A stretch of 40,519 nt of DNA from a virus. The notes under the pieces were generated by a model that had not been told where the DNA came from, ran no database searches, and was given only the letters and a program-made list of their open reading frames with translations. Shown piece after piece: positions 17,239 through 26,305 of this stretch; position 1 is the first letter of the stretch; the number at the start of each line of letters is the position of its first letter. The DNA lies in IMG/VR virus record IMGVR_UViG_3300037070_007904, positions 1 through 40,519 of that record; one strand, given 5' to 3'. Position numbers and translations under genes: made by a program.

Positions 17239-18642
17239 ATGGTCGCACCAGTCCAGAAGGACAGCCTGACCGACTACCAGGTCGCTCTGGCCACCTACCT
17301 GCGCATCACCTCCCCGGTGGCCGGCATGTTCACCGGTTCGGAGATCAAGCCGAACCCGAACGCCCGGTCCATCAGGGTCCCCGACATCCGGGTCGACGAC
17401 TACATCGTCGACGCCGAGGTCGGCCGCATCGGCTCCGAGCACTACTCCGGCTCCGAGTTCACCGGCGAGTGGAAGAACGGCGTGCCGCCCATCGAGTGGC
17501 GCACCTACTCCATGAGCCGCCACCGTGCCTTCGGGTTCACGGTGTTCGACGAGCAGCTCCGCTACTCGCCGATCAAGAACATCGTCCAGGAGTACACCGG
17601 TCGCAAGATGCAGACCACGGTCCTCCGCGACCACGACAAGTACTGCCTGCTGGCCGCGATGATGGGCCACATGACGGGCAAGATGGTGCCCCGTACCGCG
17701 GCTGACACGCCCGGTCCGCAGGAGGCCACGGCTGCCAAGATCTCGAACACCGGCAACGCCGCGGACTACAAGTGGATCGCGGAGCCCGGCGAGGACTACG
17801 ACAACCAGATCCAGCCGTCGTTCGCGACCATCAAGGGCATGTACCTCGACGACGCGAACCCGCTCAAGACCCTCGACGCGCTGACGCTGCTGTTCAGCGA
17901 CAACTGGTTCGACAGCAACTTCGGCAACAACGAGCGGTTCCTGCTCGTCACCAGCGCCCTCGAGCTCGTCTACATCAACACGCTCATCGACAAGGGCGCC
18001 GGCACCGAGTCGGCCTTCAAGCTCCTGAAGGACGGCGACATCTCGGGCGCCAACGCCGCGGGCTACCTCGGCACCCTCAAGGGCTCGTGGAAGATGGTGA
18101 AGATCCACCCGGAGTTCCTCCCCAAGGTCTTCACCGACACCAACCTGGTCGTCGACCCGATCGCCAACACCTCGACCGGCTCGCGCACCCTGCGCCAGGT
18201 GGTCGCGCTCGCGGCGTACAAGAACTCGATCCAGACCTACGAGCACTTCTCCGAGCGTCGCCAGCAGGACGGCGGCACCCGGTTCAAGGGCACCGAGTAC
18301 GTGCAGGACTTCAGTTACGACTGCTGGGTCATCGACCAGCTGAGTGAGGGAGTGGTCCCGCTGTTCCTCCCGGCCTCCGTCACCAACATGCAGGTCGTGT
18401 CCGACTCGTTCACCAACGTGGCGGCCAAGGTCGCGGCGGCCCGCGCGCAGCTCAGCGTGTACCCCGTCACCTACCCGCTGTCCGGTGCGACGACTCTCAA
18501 GTCCCGTCCCGAGTGGTTCACCGCTCCGTACGAGTCCACCTCCAAGCTCGACGCAGGTCTCACCGTTCAGGAGACCGGCGACGTGGCCCACCGCAACCCG
18601 CTCCTCGCAGGCGACGACACCGTCGACTCGAGCGGCCAGTAG
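17239..18642 (+). CDS. Major capsid protein (467 aa)
   Basis: Major head protein, identified mainly by size, position after the portal and general character. It has an N-terminal arm, an extended loop region with many aromatic and charged residues (VDDYIVDAEVGRIGSEHYSG), a central domain (TLDALTLLFSDNWFDSNFGN) and a C-terminal segment ending in a disordered tail. A strong ribosome site (GAGGAGGGG) precedes ATG 17239, as expected for an abundant protein. No protease or scaffold gene lies between portal and capsid genes, so the scaffold is probably encoded elsewhere (see 34053-35183). A perfect GC hairpin follows the stop and may protect or end the capsid mRNA. Confidence 0.85.
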   Translation: MVAPVQKDSLTDYQVALATYLRITSPVAGMFTGSEIKPNPNARSIRVPDIRVDDYIVDAEVGRIGSEHYSGSEFTGEWKNGVPPIEWRTYSMSRHRAFGFTVFDEQLRYSPIKNIVQEYTGRKMQTTVLRDHDKYCLLAAMMGHMTGKMVPRTAADTPGPQEATAAKISNTGNAADYKWIAEPGEDYDNQIQPSFATIKGMYLDDANPLKTLDALTLLFSDNWFDSNFGNNERFLLVTSALELVYINTLIDKGAGTESAFKLLKDGDISGANAAGYLGTLKGSWKMVKIHPEFLPKVFTDTNLVVDPIANTSTGSRTLRQVVALAAYKNSIQTYEHFSERRQQDGGTRFKGTEYVQDFSYDCWVIDQLSEGVVPLFLPASVTNMQVVSDSFTNVAAKVAAARAQLSVYPVTYPLSGATTLKSRPEWFTAPYESTSKLDAGLTVQETGDVAHRNPLLAGDDTVDSSGQ

Positions 18643-18648
18643 TCTCGC

Positions 18649-18682
18649 GCAGCGGGTGGGGTCCTGTTCCCCCACCCGCTGC
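18649..18682 (+). terminator. Perfect 13-bp GC hairpin without U-tract after the capsid gene
   Basis: GCAGCGGGTGGGG (18649-18661) pairs perfectly with CCCCACCCGCTGC (18670-18682) around an 8-nt loop, starting 6 nt after the capsid stop. No T run follows. It may be a partial terminator or an mRNA 3'-stabilising structure lowering expression of the downstream genes relative to capsid. Confidence 0.6.
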
Positions 18683-18702
18683 CCTGACAGAAAGGATTCA
18701 CG

Positions 18703-18927
18703 ATGGACAAGCTCATCGAGCTGCTCCAGCAGATCCAGGACCTGGCCGGTGTCGCGATCGACGCGCTCAAGGGCGCCGGCGGTGGTGAGGGCGGCGAAGG
18801 CCCCGAGGGTGGCCCCCCGGGCGAGAAGGCCGGTCCGCCCAAGGAGAAGGCTGGTCCGCCTCCCGGCGGCGGTGGTGCACCCGAGGGCGGTCCTCCGCCC
18901 GGTGGTCCGCCACCCGAGGAGAAGTAG
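18703..18927 (+). CDS. Small Pro/Gly-rich protein, possible head-associated (74 aa)
   Basis: A short amphipathic helix (DKLIELLQQIQDLAGVAIDALKG, given by residues 2-24) is followed by about 50 residues made almost only of Gly, Pro, Glu and Lys, including the repeat EKAGPP. The start has AAAGGA 8 nt upstream. The gene sits alone between two perfect GC hairpins, immediately after the capsid gene. Its position suggests a minor head, decoration or assembly protein in which the helix docks and the tail is disordered. I recognise no family, so this role is inferred from location only. Confidence 0.65.
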   Translation: MDKLIELLQQIQDLAGVAIDALKGAGGGEGGEGPEGGPPGEKAGPPKEKAGPPPGGGGAPEGGPPPGGPPPEEK

Positions 18928-18938
18928 CCGGACGTGAG

Positions 18939-18974
18939 CGTCGGGGCGGACGGTCTGCTCCGTCCGCCCCGACG
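18939..18974 (+). terminator. Perfect 15-bp GC hairpin without U-tract
   Basis: The 15-nt arm 18939-18953 (CGTCGGGGCGGACGG) pairs perfectly with 18960-18974 around a 6-nt loop. It lies 11 nt after the small Pro/Gly-rich gene and 27 nt before the next start. No T run follows. With the hairpin at 18649-18682 it brackets that gene. Confidence 0.6.
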
Positions 18975-19001
18975 TACGTCTGAACCACAGGGAGGTGGGA
19001 C

Positions 19002-20084
19002 ATGCCGCGACAGACGCTGGACGACCGGCTGCTGAACGCCGACCTGTCCAACTCCCCCACGCGCATCCAGATCCGCGTGGAGCAGCGGCACGCCTTCTCG
19101 CTGGCGATCTACTTCGAGACCGCCGACGAGCACCGGATCAACATCGACGGCTGCTCCATCACGATGGCCGCCTCCTACCCGGTGCACCTGCGCAAGACCG
19201 AGCTCGCCATCTACCAGGTGGCGGAGATCGTCGACTACGAGAACGGGCACGCCCGCTTCGACCTGCAGGCCGTCGACCTCGACCTCCCGGCCGGGAGCTA
19301 CGAGTTCGACGTCTCGATCAGGACGAACGAGAACTACTCGAACTCGGTCACCAAGGGCTTCATCGAGGTCGTGGCCAACCCGCACCCCGGCTACGTCGAA
19401 GAGGTCTACGACATCTTCAACCCGGCGTACTCCCTGACTGCGAAGATCCAGGACAACTACACCGTCGCGGTCGTGGTGAACCACCTGTCCGGGCTGGTGC
19501 TCGAGGCCGGGACCGTCACCGTGCTGCCGCCGGGCGAGCCGGCCACCGCCCGGATCACCGGCGACTACCCGTTCCAGGTGCTCGAGCTCGGGCTGCCCAC
19601 GTTCGAGGGGCCGGGCCCGAAGGGCGAGGACGGCGCGCCCGGTGTGGCCGGAACCCGCTGGGGCAGCACCAACGCCTGGCTGGTGAGCGGGACACTGGCG
19701 AACCAGGTGGTCTCCTTCCCCGACGGCGGCCCGCCCCGGGTGGGCGACCTCGTCACCACGGCCAACGGCTTCGAGCCCGGGGCGGTCTACGCGATCGCAG
19801 CCGTGGTCGACGCGACGCACGCCGACCTGAAGAAGACGTCGCCGCACCTGAACATCCGCGGACCCAAGGGAGCCGACGGCGCCGGTGGGGCGGGGGCCTA
19901 CACCCATGTCCAGGGGACGGCCGCCGCGGTGTGGACGATCGACCACGGCCTGTCCTTCCTCCCCAACGTCGCCGTCGTGGACTCGACGGGACGAGCAGCA
20001 GAAGGTGACGTGGTCTACACGGACGCCGACACCGTCACCATCACCTTCTCCGCCGCCTTCAGCGGCAAGGCGTACCTCTCCTAG
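19002..20084 (+). CDS. Appendage/tail-fibre protein with Ig-like N-terminus and collagen-like linker (360 aa)
   Basis: The N-terminal 180 or so residues read like the beta-sandwich domain of phage baseplate-upper-type proteins, including LPAGSYEFDVSI followed by GFIEVVANPHPG. A short collagen-like stretch (GPGPKGEDGAPG) follows at about residues 204-215. A second Gly-rich segment (RGPKGADGAGGAG) precedes a C-terminal tip domain: VWTIDHGLSFLPNVAVVDS, then TFSAAFSGKAYLS, a common fibre-tip pattern. The ribosome site GGGAGGTGG precedes ATG 19002. It is the first of three consecutive fibre genes and probably forms the fibre base or a whisker; trimerisation is inferred from collagen-like sequence. 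Confidence 0.7.
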   Translation: MPRQTLDDRLLNADLSNSPTRIQIRVEQRHAFSLAIYFETADEHRINIDGCSITMAASYPVHLRKTELAIYQVAEIVDYENGHARFDLQAVDLDLPAGSYEFDVSIRTNENYSNSVTKGFIEVVANPHPGYVEEVYDIFNPAYSLTAKIQDNYTVAVVVNHLSGLVLEAGTVTVLPPGEPATARITGDYPFQVLELGLPTFEGPGPKGEDGAPGVAGTRWGSTNAWLVSGTLANQVVSFPDGGPPRVGDLVTTANGFEPGAVYAIAAVVDATHADLKKTSPHLNIRGPKGADGAGGAGAYTHVQGTAAAVWTIDHGLSFLPNVAVVDSTGRAAEGDVVYTDADTVTITFSAAFSGKAYLS

Positions 20085-20092
20085 GAGTTCCC

Positions 20093-21403
20093 ATGGCCCG
20101 ACAGTTCCTCACCGCGATCGACCTGGCGAAGAACGAGATCCAGAACGCCGTCGTCCAGAACCTGGCGTCGGCTCCGGGTTCTCCGGTGGAGGGCCTGTTC
20201 TACTTCGACGACACCGACAAGACCCTCAAGTGGTACGACGGCACCGCGTGGCAGTCGGCCAAGGGCTCGGCGCTCGGTGCGGTGACCGCGCAGACCTCGT
20301 TCGGTGCGGCCTCGAACAACGGCGCCGCGTCCACGGTGTCCCGCTCCGACCACGTCCATGGCACTCCGGCCATGCCCCGGCTCGACCAGGTGGGTCTGCC
20401 GACCGCGAACGTGAGCATGAACGGCTTCAACATCACTGGGCTGCTCTCCCCGAACGCCATCGACGATGCGGCCAACAAGGGCTACGTGGACATCGTCGCG
20501 CAGGGTCTCGACCCGAAGGGTTCGGTGAAGGCGGCCACCACTGCCAACCTCACCCGCTCTGCTCCTCAGACCGTGGACACGATCGCGCTGATCGCCGGTG
20601 ACCGGGTGCTGGTGAAGAACCAGACCGCACCCGCCGAGAACGGCATCTTCGTGGTGGCCGCCGGAGCTTGGACCCGAGCCACCGACATGGACTCGTGGAA
20701 CGAGGTGCCGGGTGCTTCCACCTTCGTGGAGCAGGGCACCCAGGCCGCCACCGGGTGGGTGTGCACCTCCAATCAGGGTGGCACCCTGAACACCACCGCG
20801 ATCACCTGGACCCAGAACTCCGGCGCCGGCGAGTACATCGGCGGCAACGGCCTGACCCTGACCGGCAACACCTTCGCCGTCGGTGCCGGGACCGGCGTCT
20901 CCGTGGCGGCCGACACCGTGGGTGTCGTCTTCGCGGGTTCTGGTTCTGTGGACAGCGCGGCTCGCTCCGACCACGGTCACACCGATCTGGTGCCGACCTC
21001 TCGTGTCATCACCACCGGACCCGGACTGACCATCGGCGGCGGCGCATCCGCCGACCTGAGCGCGAACCGGACGATCAACCTCAGCACCTTCACCTCGGGT
21101 GTTCAGGGTGGAGTTCCGGCCTCGGGTGGTGGCACCTCGAGCTTCCTGCGTGCGGACGGGACGTGGGCGGCGCCGGCGGGCGGCGGCACCGTCAACAAGT
21201 ACGCGGCCGACGTGGGCGGCTCGACGGCTGTGGTCCTCACCCACGGCCTGAGCACCCGCGACGTGACGGTCGAGGTGTACCGGAACTCCACTCCCTGGGA
21301 CACCATCGAGTGCGATGTCGAGCGCACCTCGACCACGCAGGTCACGCTGCGGTTCGCGGTGGCTCCCGCTGCGGCTGCCTACCGTGCGGTGGTGACCGCG
21401 TGA
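20093..21403 (+). CDS. Tail fibre protein (436 aa)
   Basis: Fibre-type protein rich in Gly, Ser, Thr and Ala. It opens with a helix (ARQFLTAIDLAKNEIQNA) and the motif GLFYFDDTDKTLKWYDGTAW, typical of phage fibre N-termini. Two SDHxHG/SDHGH elements occur (SRSDHVHG and RSDHGHTD). A module at about residues 160-203 (LVKNQTAPAENGIFVVAAGAW) is repeated in the next gene. The C-terminal domain (about 366-436, HGLSTRDVTVEVYRNSTPWD) resembles a beta-sandwich tip. AGGAG lies 5-6 nt before ATG 20093. Its GTGA overlap with the next gene implies coupled synthesis. Confidence 0.75.
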   Translation: MARQFLTAIDLAKNEIQNAVVQNLASAPGSPVEGLFYFDDTDKTLKWYDGTAWQSAKGSALGAVTAQTSFGAASNNGAASTVSRSDHVHGTPAMPRLDQVGLPTANVSMNGFNITGLLSPNAIDDAANKGYVDIVAQGLDPKGSVKAATTANLTRSAPQTVDTIALIAGDRVLVKNQTAPAENGIFVVAAGAWTRATDMDSWNEVPGASTFVEQGTQAATGWVCTSNQGGTLNTTAITWTQNSGAGEYIGGNGLTLTGNTFAVGAGTGVSVAADTVGVVFAGSGSVDSAARSDHGHTDLVPTSRVITTGPGLTIGGGASADLSANRTINLSTFTSGVQGGVPASGGGTSSFLRADGTWAAPAGGGTVNKYAADVGGSTAVVLTHGLSTRDVTVEVYRNSTPWDTIECDVERTSTTQVTLRFAVAPAAAAYRAVVTA

Positions 21404-23400
21404 GGAACTTCCTCGTCGGGCTTTTCACTCCCGAGGTCCGGACCGCGAAGATCGACTCCGACCCTCCGGGCTCGGCGGACATCCTGATGGGTACCAGCAT
21501 CAATGCCAACGGCAAGACGTTCTACGGGTTCCCCACCCCGGTGAACGACGACTGGGCGGCGACCAAGCAGTACGTGGACCGGGACGGGAAGTTCCTGCCT
21601 CCGGTGAACGCGGCCACCAACACCAACATCACCCTGTCCGCCGCCCAGACCGTGGACGGGGTGGCGCTGGTCGCGGGGAACCGGTGTCTGGTGAAGAACC
21701 AGACGACAAGTTCCCAGAACGGCGTCTACGTGGTGGCGGCTGGTGCGTGGACCCGGGCCACCGACGCTGACACCGCCGCCGAACTGACCGAGGGCACTCA
21801 GGTCCGCTGCCTCGATGGCGGTGCGAACAGGGACAAGACCTACACCCTGCTCCGGACGATCACCACGGTCGGCACGGACGCACAGGAGTGGCGGCTGCTG
21901 GCCCAACTCGACGCGGGGGGTGCCTTCGGCTACCCACTCCCGACCGGGGTCGGGCACCTGTACTACGACGACGACAACAAGGTCATCGCAGTATGGGATG
22001 GCGGTACGTGGGATCGCGCCGGGCACCCGATCATCTGCACCAGTACCACCCGGCCCGCGTTCCCTGCCAACGACCTGTTGATCTACGAGACGGACACCGG
22101 GCTGGCCTACATCTACTCCGGCGGTGCGTGGGTGTCCTTCGGCGGCGGTCCCGAGGTCTACGAGGAAGGTGTCCCGGTCGTCACCAATGCCCTCGGCCTC
22201 AACTTCGTCGGGGCGGGGGTCACTGCCACCAATGACGGGCTCGGGAACGCCACCGTCACCATTCCCGGCGGCAGTGGTGGTGGCACCACAGCACTCGTCC
22301 CGGTCCGGCAGGTCTTCACCGCGTCCGGGTCGTACGTCAAGCCAGCCGGGCTCGTCTACGCCGAGGTCGAGTGTCAGGGCGGCGGCGGCGGCGGTTCCGG
22401 TGTGTCGAACTCGACCGCGTCCACCGCCGACGCCGGATCAAGCGGTGGCGGTGGCGGGTACAACAAGAAGATATGGCTGGCCTCCGACCTGTCCGCAACC
22501 GAGACGGTCACGGTAGGCACAGGTGGAACCGGTGGACCCGCAACGGACGCCGGAGGTGGGGCAGGAGTCGCCTCGTCGTTCAAGACCCAGATCGCCAACG
22601 GTGGCGGCGGCGGTGGAGCCACCGGCAACGTCGGTCTGGCTCGCTCTGCTGGTGGCGCGGGCGGCGGCGCATCGGGCGGCGACTTCACGGTCGCGGGCGG
22701 TGACGGGCCCAACGGCGCGGTGATCGCCAACGGTGGCGGTACGTCCCCCACCGTGCAGGCCATCAACGGTGGGGCGTCGTTCCTCGGCGGCGCGTGTCGT
22801 CCGGGCACCAGCGCCGCCGGTAGCGTCGGTGTCAACGGACAGGCGTACGGCGGCGGCGGAGGTGGCGGCTACTCCCGCGCCGCGTCGGGTGCGTTCGCCG
22901 GTGGTGCGGGCGGCGCAGGCGTCGTCATCGTCACCTCCTACATGCCTGCCCCGGCTGCCGAGCCGCAGGCCCCGGTCGGGTCGATGATGATGTGGCCGAC
23001 CGCGACCGCACCGACCGGGTGGCTGCTCTGCAACGGTTCTGCGATCCCGGCGGGGAACACCGCGTTGATCGCGCTGATCGGCGCGAACACCCCCGACCTG
23101 CGGGGCCGGTTCCCCATCGGTGCGGGCACGTTCGCGGCAGTCGGGGCGGGTGACGCCTCCGCCGAGTCCGCGCGCACCCCGGTCCACGCCCACGGCCTGA
23201 ACTCCCACACCCACACCATCTCCGGACAGGCGGGCACTGGCTTCATCGGTGGTGCGACCGGCTCCATCAACATGACGAAGTACGGCGACTACAACGGTCA
23301 CGCCCACGGCGGCGACACCGGTGCTGCGAGCGGCAACACCGCCTCCTCCTCCGTCAACGGCATCCCGTATCTCGGTGTGAACTTCATCATCAAGACCTAG
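21400..23400 (+). CDS. Tail fibre/tip protein with glycine-rich and tail-collar domains (666 aa)
   Basis: Receptor-binding candidate. The start is GTG 21400, whose GTGA overlaps the previous stop; the frame is open far upstream but only this start fits the operon. Residues 84-125 repeat the LVKNQTTSSQNGVYVVAAGAW module of the preceding protein. A typical fibre segment (HLYYDDDNKVIAVWDGGTW) follows. Residues about 306-517 form a highly Gly-rich domain. Residues about 526-580 are a phage tail-collar domain (PVGSMMMWPTATAPTGWLLC, then TPDLRGRFPIG), followed by a His-rich region (HAHGLNSHTHTISG) that in related fibres binds metal. The ending PYLGVNFIIKT is typical of collar-domain fibres. Confidence 0.8.
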   Translation: MRNFLVGLFTPEVRTAKIDSDPPGSADILMGTSINANGKTFYGFPTPVNDDWAATKQYVDRDGKFLPPVNAATNTNITLSAAQTVDGVALVAGNRCLVKNQTTSSQNGVYVVAAGAWTRATDADTAAELTEGTQVRCLDGGANRDKTYTLLRTITTVGTDAQEWRLLAQLDAGGAFGYPLPTGVGHLYYDDDNKVIAVWDGGTWDRAGHPIICTSTTRPAFPANDLLIYETDTGLAYIYSGGAWVSFGGGPEVYEEGVPVVTNALGLNFVGAGVTATNDGLGNATVTIPGGSGGGTTALVPVRQVFTASGSYVKPAGLVYAEVECQGGGGGGSGVSNSTASTADAGSSGGGGGYNKKIWLASDLSATETVTVGTGGTGGPATDAGGGAGVASSFKTQIANGGGGGGATGNVGLARSAGGAGGGASGGDFTVAGGDGPNGAVIANGGGTSPTVQAINGGASFLGGACRPGTSAAGSVGVNGQAYGGGGGGGYSRAASGAFAGGAGGAGVVIVTSYMPAPAAEPQAPVGSMMMWPTATAPTGWLLCNGSAIPAGNTALIALIGANTPDLRGRFPIGAGTFAAVGAGDASAESARTPVHAHGLNSHTHTISGQAGTGFIGGATGSINMTKYGDYNGHAHGGDTGAASGNTASSSVNGIPYLGVNFIIKT

Positions 23401-23427
23401 GCTCGACCCAAGAGAAGGAGCATCACC

Positions 23428-23682
23428 ATGACCGATGTCACCACCGCCAACCTGGCCCAGGAGACCGCCGCTGTGAAGGACGCAGTCGGCGCCGCCCTGG
23501 TGACGGTGTCGACGACCGCCGCACTCGCTGCGGTCGGCAACGCCATCAACACCACCGGCAAGTACAAGGGGAAGCAGGTCTTCAACGAGACCACCGGCAT
23601 CCTCGTGATCGCCGCCGACGGTCTCCCCGCCAGCGTCTGGAAGCTCTGCAGCACCGGAGCCACCACGCACACCCCGGTGTAG
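23428..23682 (+). CDS. Small hypothetical protein after the fibre genes (84 aa)
   Basis: ATG 23428 has AAGGAG 7 nt upstream. The N-terminal half is Ala/Thr/Val-rich and helical (TTANLAQETAAVKDAVGAAL), and the C-terminal half (GKQVFNETTGILVIAADGLP...VWKLC) looks like a small beta domain of the kind found at fibre ends. It might be a fibre accessory or capping protein; no family is recognised. It is followed 2 nt later by a holin-like gene. Confidence 0.65.
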   Translation: MTDVTTANLAQETAAVKDAVGAALVTVSTTAALAAVGNAINTTGKYKGKQVFNETTGILVIAADGLPASVWKLCSTGATTHTPV

Positions 23683-23684
23683 CC

Positions 23685-23990
23685 GTGAACCCGCTGGGCG
23701 TCATCACCGGTGCGCTGCAGGCGATCCCGCCGAAGGCGCGGCAGTACGTGCTGCTGGCCTACTCGCTGACCGTGGTGGTGCTGACGATCCTCCAGCTCGT
23801 CGGTCTCGACTGGGACTGGGACATGATCTGGCAGGTGCTGGTGCTGCTCGGTGGCTACCTCGGCTTCCAGTCCGCGGCCAACGTCACGCAGGAGGCGGAG
23901 GGCGCGCGGAAGATGGTCGACGACTCGGACACCGAGACCGTCGACTGGATGCACAGTCTCAAGGAACCTGAGGAGGATCCCGATGCGTGA
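23685..23990 (+). CDS. Holin-like membrane protein (101 aa)
   Basis: Begins at GTG 23685, two nucleotides after the previous stop. Two hydrophobic segments (about residues 19-37 and 43-63) are separated by a short turn containing DWDWD. The acidic C-terminal tail (residues 64-101) probably faces the cytoplasm. Size, two spans and charged tail fit phage holins, but it lies inside the structural block away from the endolysin, and a second holin-like protein is encoded at 30895-31149. A virion membrane protein is the alternative. Its end overlaps the next start by 8 nt. Confidence 0.6.
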   Translation: MNPLGVITGALQAIPPKARQYVLLAYSLTVVVLTILQLVGLDWDWDMIWQVLVLLGGYLGFQSAANVTQEAEGARKMVDDSDTETVDWMHSLKEPEEDPDA

Positions 23991-25269
23991 GGATGGAGGT
24001 GGCTCCCCGATCGCCAACGTCGCGATCGTGGGGGGCCGGGCTGGCGCTCGAGCCGGTGCTCGTGCATCATCTAGCAGCGGTGGTCGGTCGTGGACGGCGC
24101 TCACCCAGTGGCGACCGCCGTCCACGCCGACCACCTCAGCCTTCCGGCAGGCGCAGTCGGTGCTGCAGGCCGGGACGTCCCGACCGCAGACGCCGAACTA
24201 CTCCTCCTACACCGAGCCCGAGGCACGGGTCGTCACCCCGTTCCACCAGACGACGCCGGCGGAGGCCGCGGCGGTGCCGGGCCAGCGCAAGGGCAAGGTC
24301 GACCAGGGCGCACCCGACATCGAGGACCAGATCGCCAAGGCGCGCAAGGTCTACGACACCGCCCAGCGTGGCGAGCGTGCCGACGTGCTGGGCACCAACA
24401 AGGAGAAGCACGGCAAGGTCCAGCGGATGACGTGGGAGGAGTACAACAAGCTCACCCCCACGCAGCGGGCGGCCATCGACTTCAACACGATGCTGGTCCG
24501 CGCCGTGCGCAAGGACCTGGAGAACGCCGAGACGTACGAGCCGAACCCCGACCAGCGCAAGGTCTACGACCGCACCGCCGAGAAGATGTTCGGGTCCGAG
24601 GACCGGACCTCGGAGACCTACGCGCCCGAGACGCTGGCCGTGCTGAAGCAGATCAACTACAAGGACACCGCGGGCGACCTCGACGACTTCCTCGGCCTGC
24701 GCGCCGCGATCACCGCCAAGGACCTGAAGAACCTGCCGCTGCTGCAGTCCACCTCGCCGGACGCGGTGCGCTCCTCCGACCTGACGTCGGGCGAGCTCGA
24801 GGCGACCACGCTCAAGTACGGGCTGGCCACCTCCACCCAGGCGATGGAGCAGAAGCTGGCCGAGGGAGTGCAGCTGCTGGCCAACATGCCCCGCACCGCT
24901 GCGCACGAGCGGCGTGGTGAGGTCGGCCGGCTGGGCGGCATCCTGGAGAAGGAGAACCCGCAGCTCGGGTTCGCCCCAGGGAAGTACTCCGAAACGGGTG
25001 CTCCGGTGGACGTGAACACCTACTTCCAGGAGGCGTTCGCCAAGCTCTCCGCCGAGGACACCTCGCAGAAGACTGCCGACCTGCTCGGCAGGATCGAGTC
25101 CGACCTGTCACCCGACGAGTTCATGGCCTTCAAGAGCTACGCCGACATCCGCACCAACAACGCCCAGCGGTTCGGAGTGGACCTCGGCGAGCAGGCCGGG
25201 ATCAAGTACCGTTCGCCAGAGGAGTACCGCGATCTCCTGGGCCTCGGAGAGGGGACCCCCAATGGCTAG
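23983..25269 (+). CDS. Putative internal virion protein (428 aa)
   Basis: ATG 23983 is preceded by AGGAGGA at 7-nt spacing and overlaps the previous gene by 8 nt. The first 110 residues are low-complexity (Gly/Ala/Arg, then Ser/Thr/Pro). The rest is predicted helical and charged, with segments such as DIEDQIAKARKVYDTAQRGE and TPTQRAAIDFNTMLVRAVRK. There is no membrane span and no catalytic motif I recognise. It sits directly upstream of another helical protein and the adaptor/nozzle pair, the position of internal core or ejection proteins in short-tailed phages. That role is inferred from context. Confidence 0.6.
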   Translation: MREDGGGSPIANVAIVGGRAGARAGARASSSSGGRSWTALTQWRPPSTPTTSAFRQAQSVLQAGTSRPQTPNYSSYTEPEARVVTPFHQTTPAEAAAVPGQRKGKVDQGAPDIEDQIAKARKVYDTAQRGERADVLGTNKEKHGKVQRMTWEEYNKLTPTQRAAIDFNTMLVRAVRKDLENAETYEPNPDQRKVYDRTAEKMFGSEDRTSETYAPETLAVLKQINYKDTAGDLDDFLGLRAAITAKDLKNLPLLQSTSPDAVRSSDLTSGELEATTLKYGLATSTQAMEQKLAEGVQLLANMPRTAAHERRGEVGRLGGILEKENPQLGFAPGKYSETGAPVDVNTYFQEAFAKLSAEDTSQKTADLLGRIESDLSPDEFMAFKSYADIRTNNAQRFGVDLGEQAGIKYRSPEEYRDLLGLGEGTPNG

Positions 25270-26305
25270 GCCGGACACGATCTACACCACGCCGAAGCCT
25301 CCTTCGACCAGTGGCACCCCACCCCGCAGCAGTGGCGGTGGAGGGGGCGGCGGAGGTGGCTCCACCAGCCGCTCCAGTGGCGGCAGCTCCGGCGGCGGAG
25401 GTGGAGGCGGGAGCAGCAGCGGCATCTCCGGCGCCGAGCGTCGCGCCACCGCACGCGAGAACAAGGCGAAGCGGGATGCGGCCAACCGATTCCTCGAGGA
25501 CGCGCGCACCCTGCAGCGGCAGATCAACGCGATGCGGGTGGCGCTCGGTCCGCGTGGGCTGCGCCGTGCGCTGGACACCCAGCTGCGCAACGTCAACGTG
25601 GTGTCCCGCCAGGCCGACACGCTGCTGCGCAAGGACTACCGCGAGCGGGTCGGCAGCCTGCGCGGCACCGCGAAGGACAACGCCAAGGACGCTGCCGACC
25701 AGACGTACGCCAACCTGTCCAACCGCGGCCGCGAGCGGGCGAACGCGCTGAGCGAGGCGACGCTGCAGGGCGCCGGCGAGTCCGACCTGCTGCGCACCCA
25801 GGGGATGAGCCTGCGGAACTGGAACGCCAACCAGCACGAGACGAACCGTGCCTTCTACGACACGCTCCGTTCGGTGAACTCCTCGCTCACCGACCTGACG
25901 GTGGACACCCGGACCGCCCGGGTGAACAACCAGGTGCAGGCGAACGCCGACCGCAACCAGCTCTGGACCGACTACTACGGCAACCGGGCCGAGACGCTGA
26001 CCCAGATCTCCAACCTGTACGGGGAGCAGGCGAACCAGTACAGCTCGGCCAACGAGATGGTCGCCTCCGGCAAGACGAAGAAGAAGCGGGGCGGGGCCCG
26101 CAACCAGATGGCCTCCTTCGCCACCAAGGCCTCGACGACCTCGGGCATGGCCTGGAAGAACCCTGGCGTCAAGGCCTCCATCCGGAACTGGGAGGGCGCG
26201 GCCGACATCGAGGGCCACCTCAACAACGACGTGGTCAGCGCCGGTGTCTCCGAGATCCCGGCCAAGAAGCCTGAGGGCGCGACGCTGAGGAGCTGGGCAG
26301 GATGA
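25262..26305 (+). CDS. Putative internal/ejection protein (347 aa)
   Basis: Starts at ATG 25262, overlapping the previous gene by 8 nt. An N-terminal Ser/Gly-rich disordered segment (residues about 15-55, with runs of Gly) leads to a long helical region with many Gln, Asn and Arg residues (ETNRAFYDTLRSVNSSLTDL, then QVQANADRNQLWTDYYGNRA). A basic patch (KTKKKRGG) follows, near the C terminus. The composition resembles helical internal proteins of podoviruses that leave the capsid with DNA. No enzymatic motif is seen. ATGA overlap with the adaptor gene indicates tight coupling. Confidence 0.6.
   Translation: MARPDTIYTTPKPPSTSGTPPRSSGGGGGGGGGSTSRSSGGSSGGGGGGGSSSGISGAERRATARENKAKRDAANRFLEDARTLQRQINAMRVALGPRGLRRALDTQLRNVNVVSRQADTLLRKDYRERVGSLRGTAKDNAKDAADQTYANLSNRGRERANALSEATLQGAGESDLLRTQGMSLRNWNANQHETNRAFYDTLRSVNSSLTDLTVDTRTARVNNQVQANADRNQLWTDYYGNRAETLTQISNLYGEQANQYSSANEMVASGKTKKKRGGARNQMASFATKASTTSGMAWKNPGVKASIRNWEGAADIEGHLNNDVVSAGVSEIPAKKPEGATLRSWAG

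Noticed and set aside
20668-21399. Upstream extension of the third fibre gene to 20668
   Set aside because: The extension overlaps the second fibre gene out of frame and reads as low-complexity; the GTGA overlap at 21400 marks the true start.
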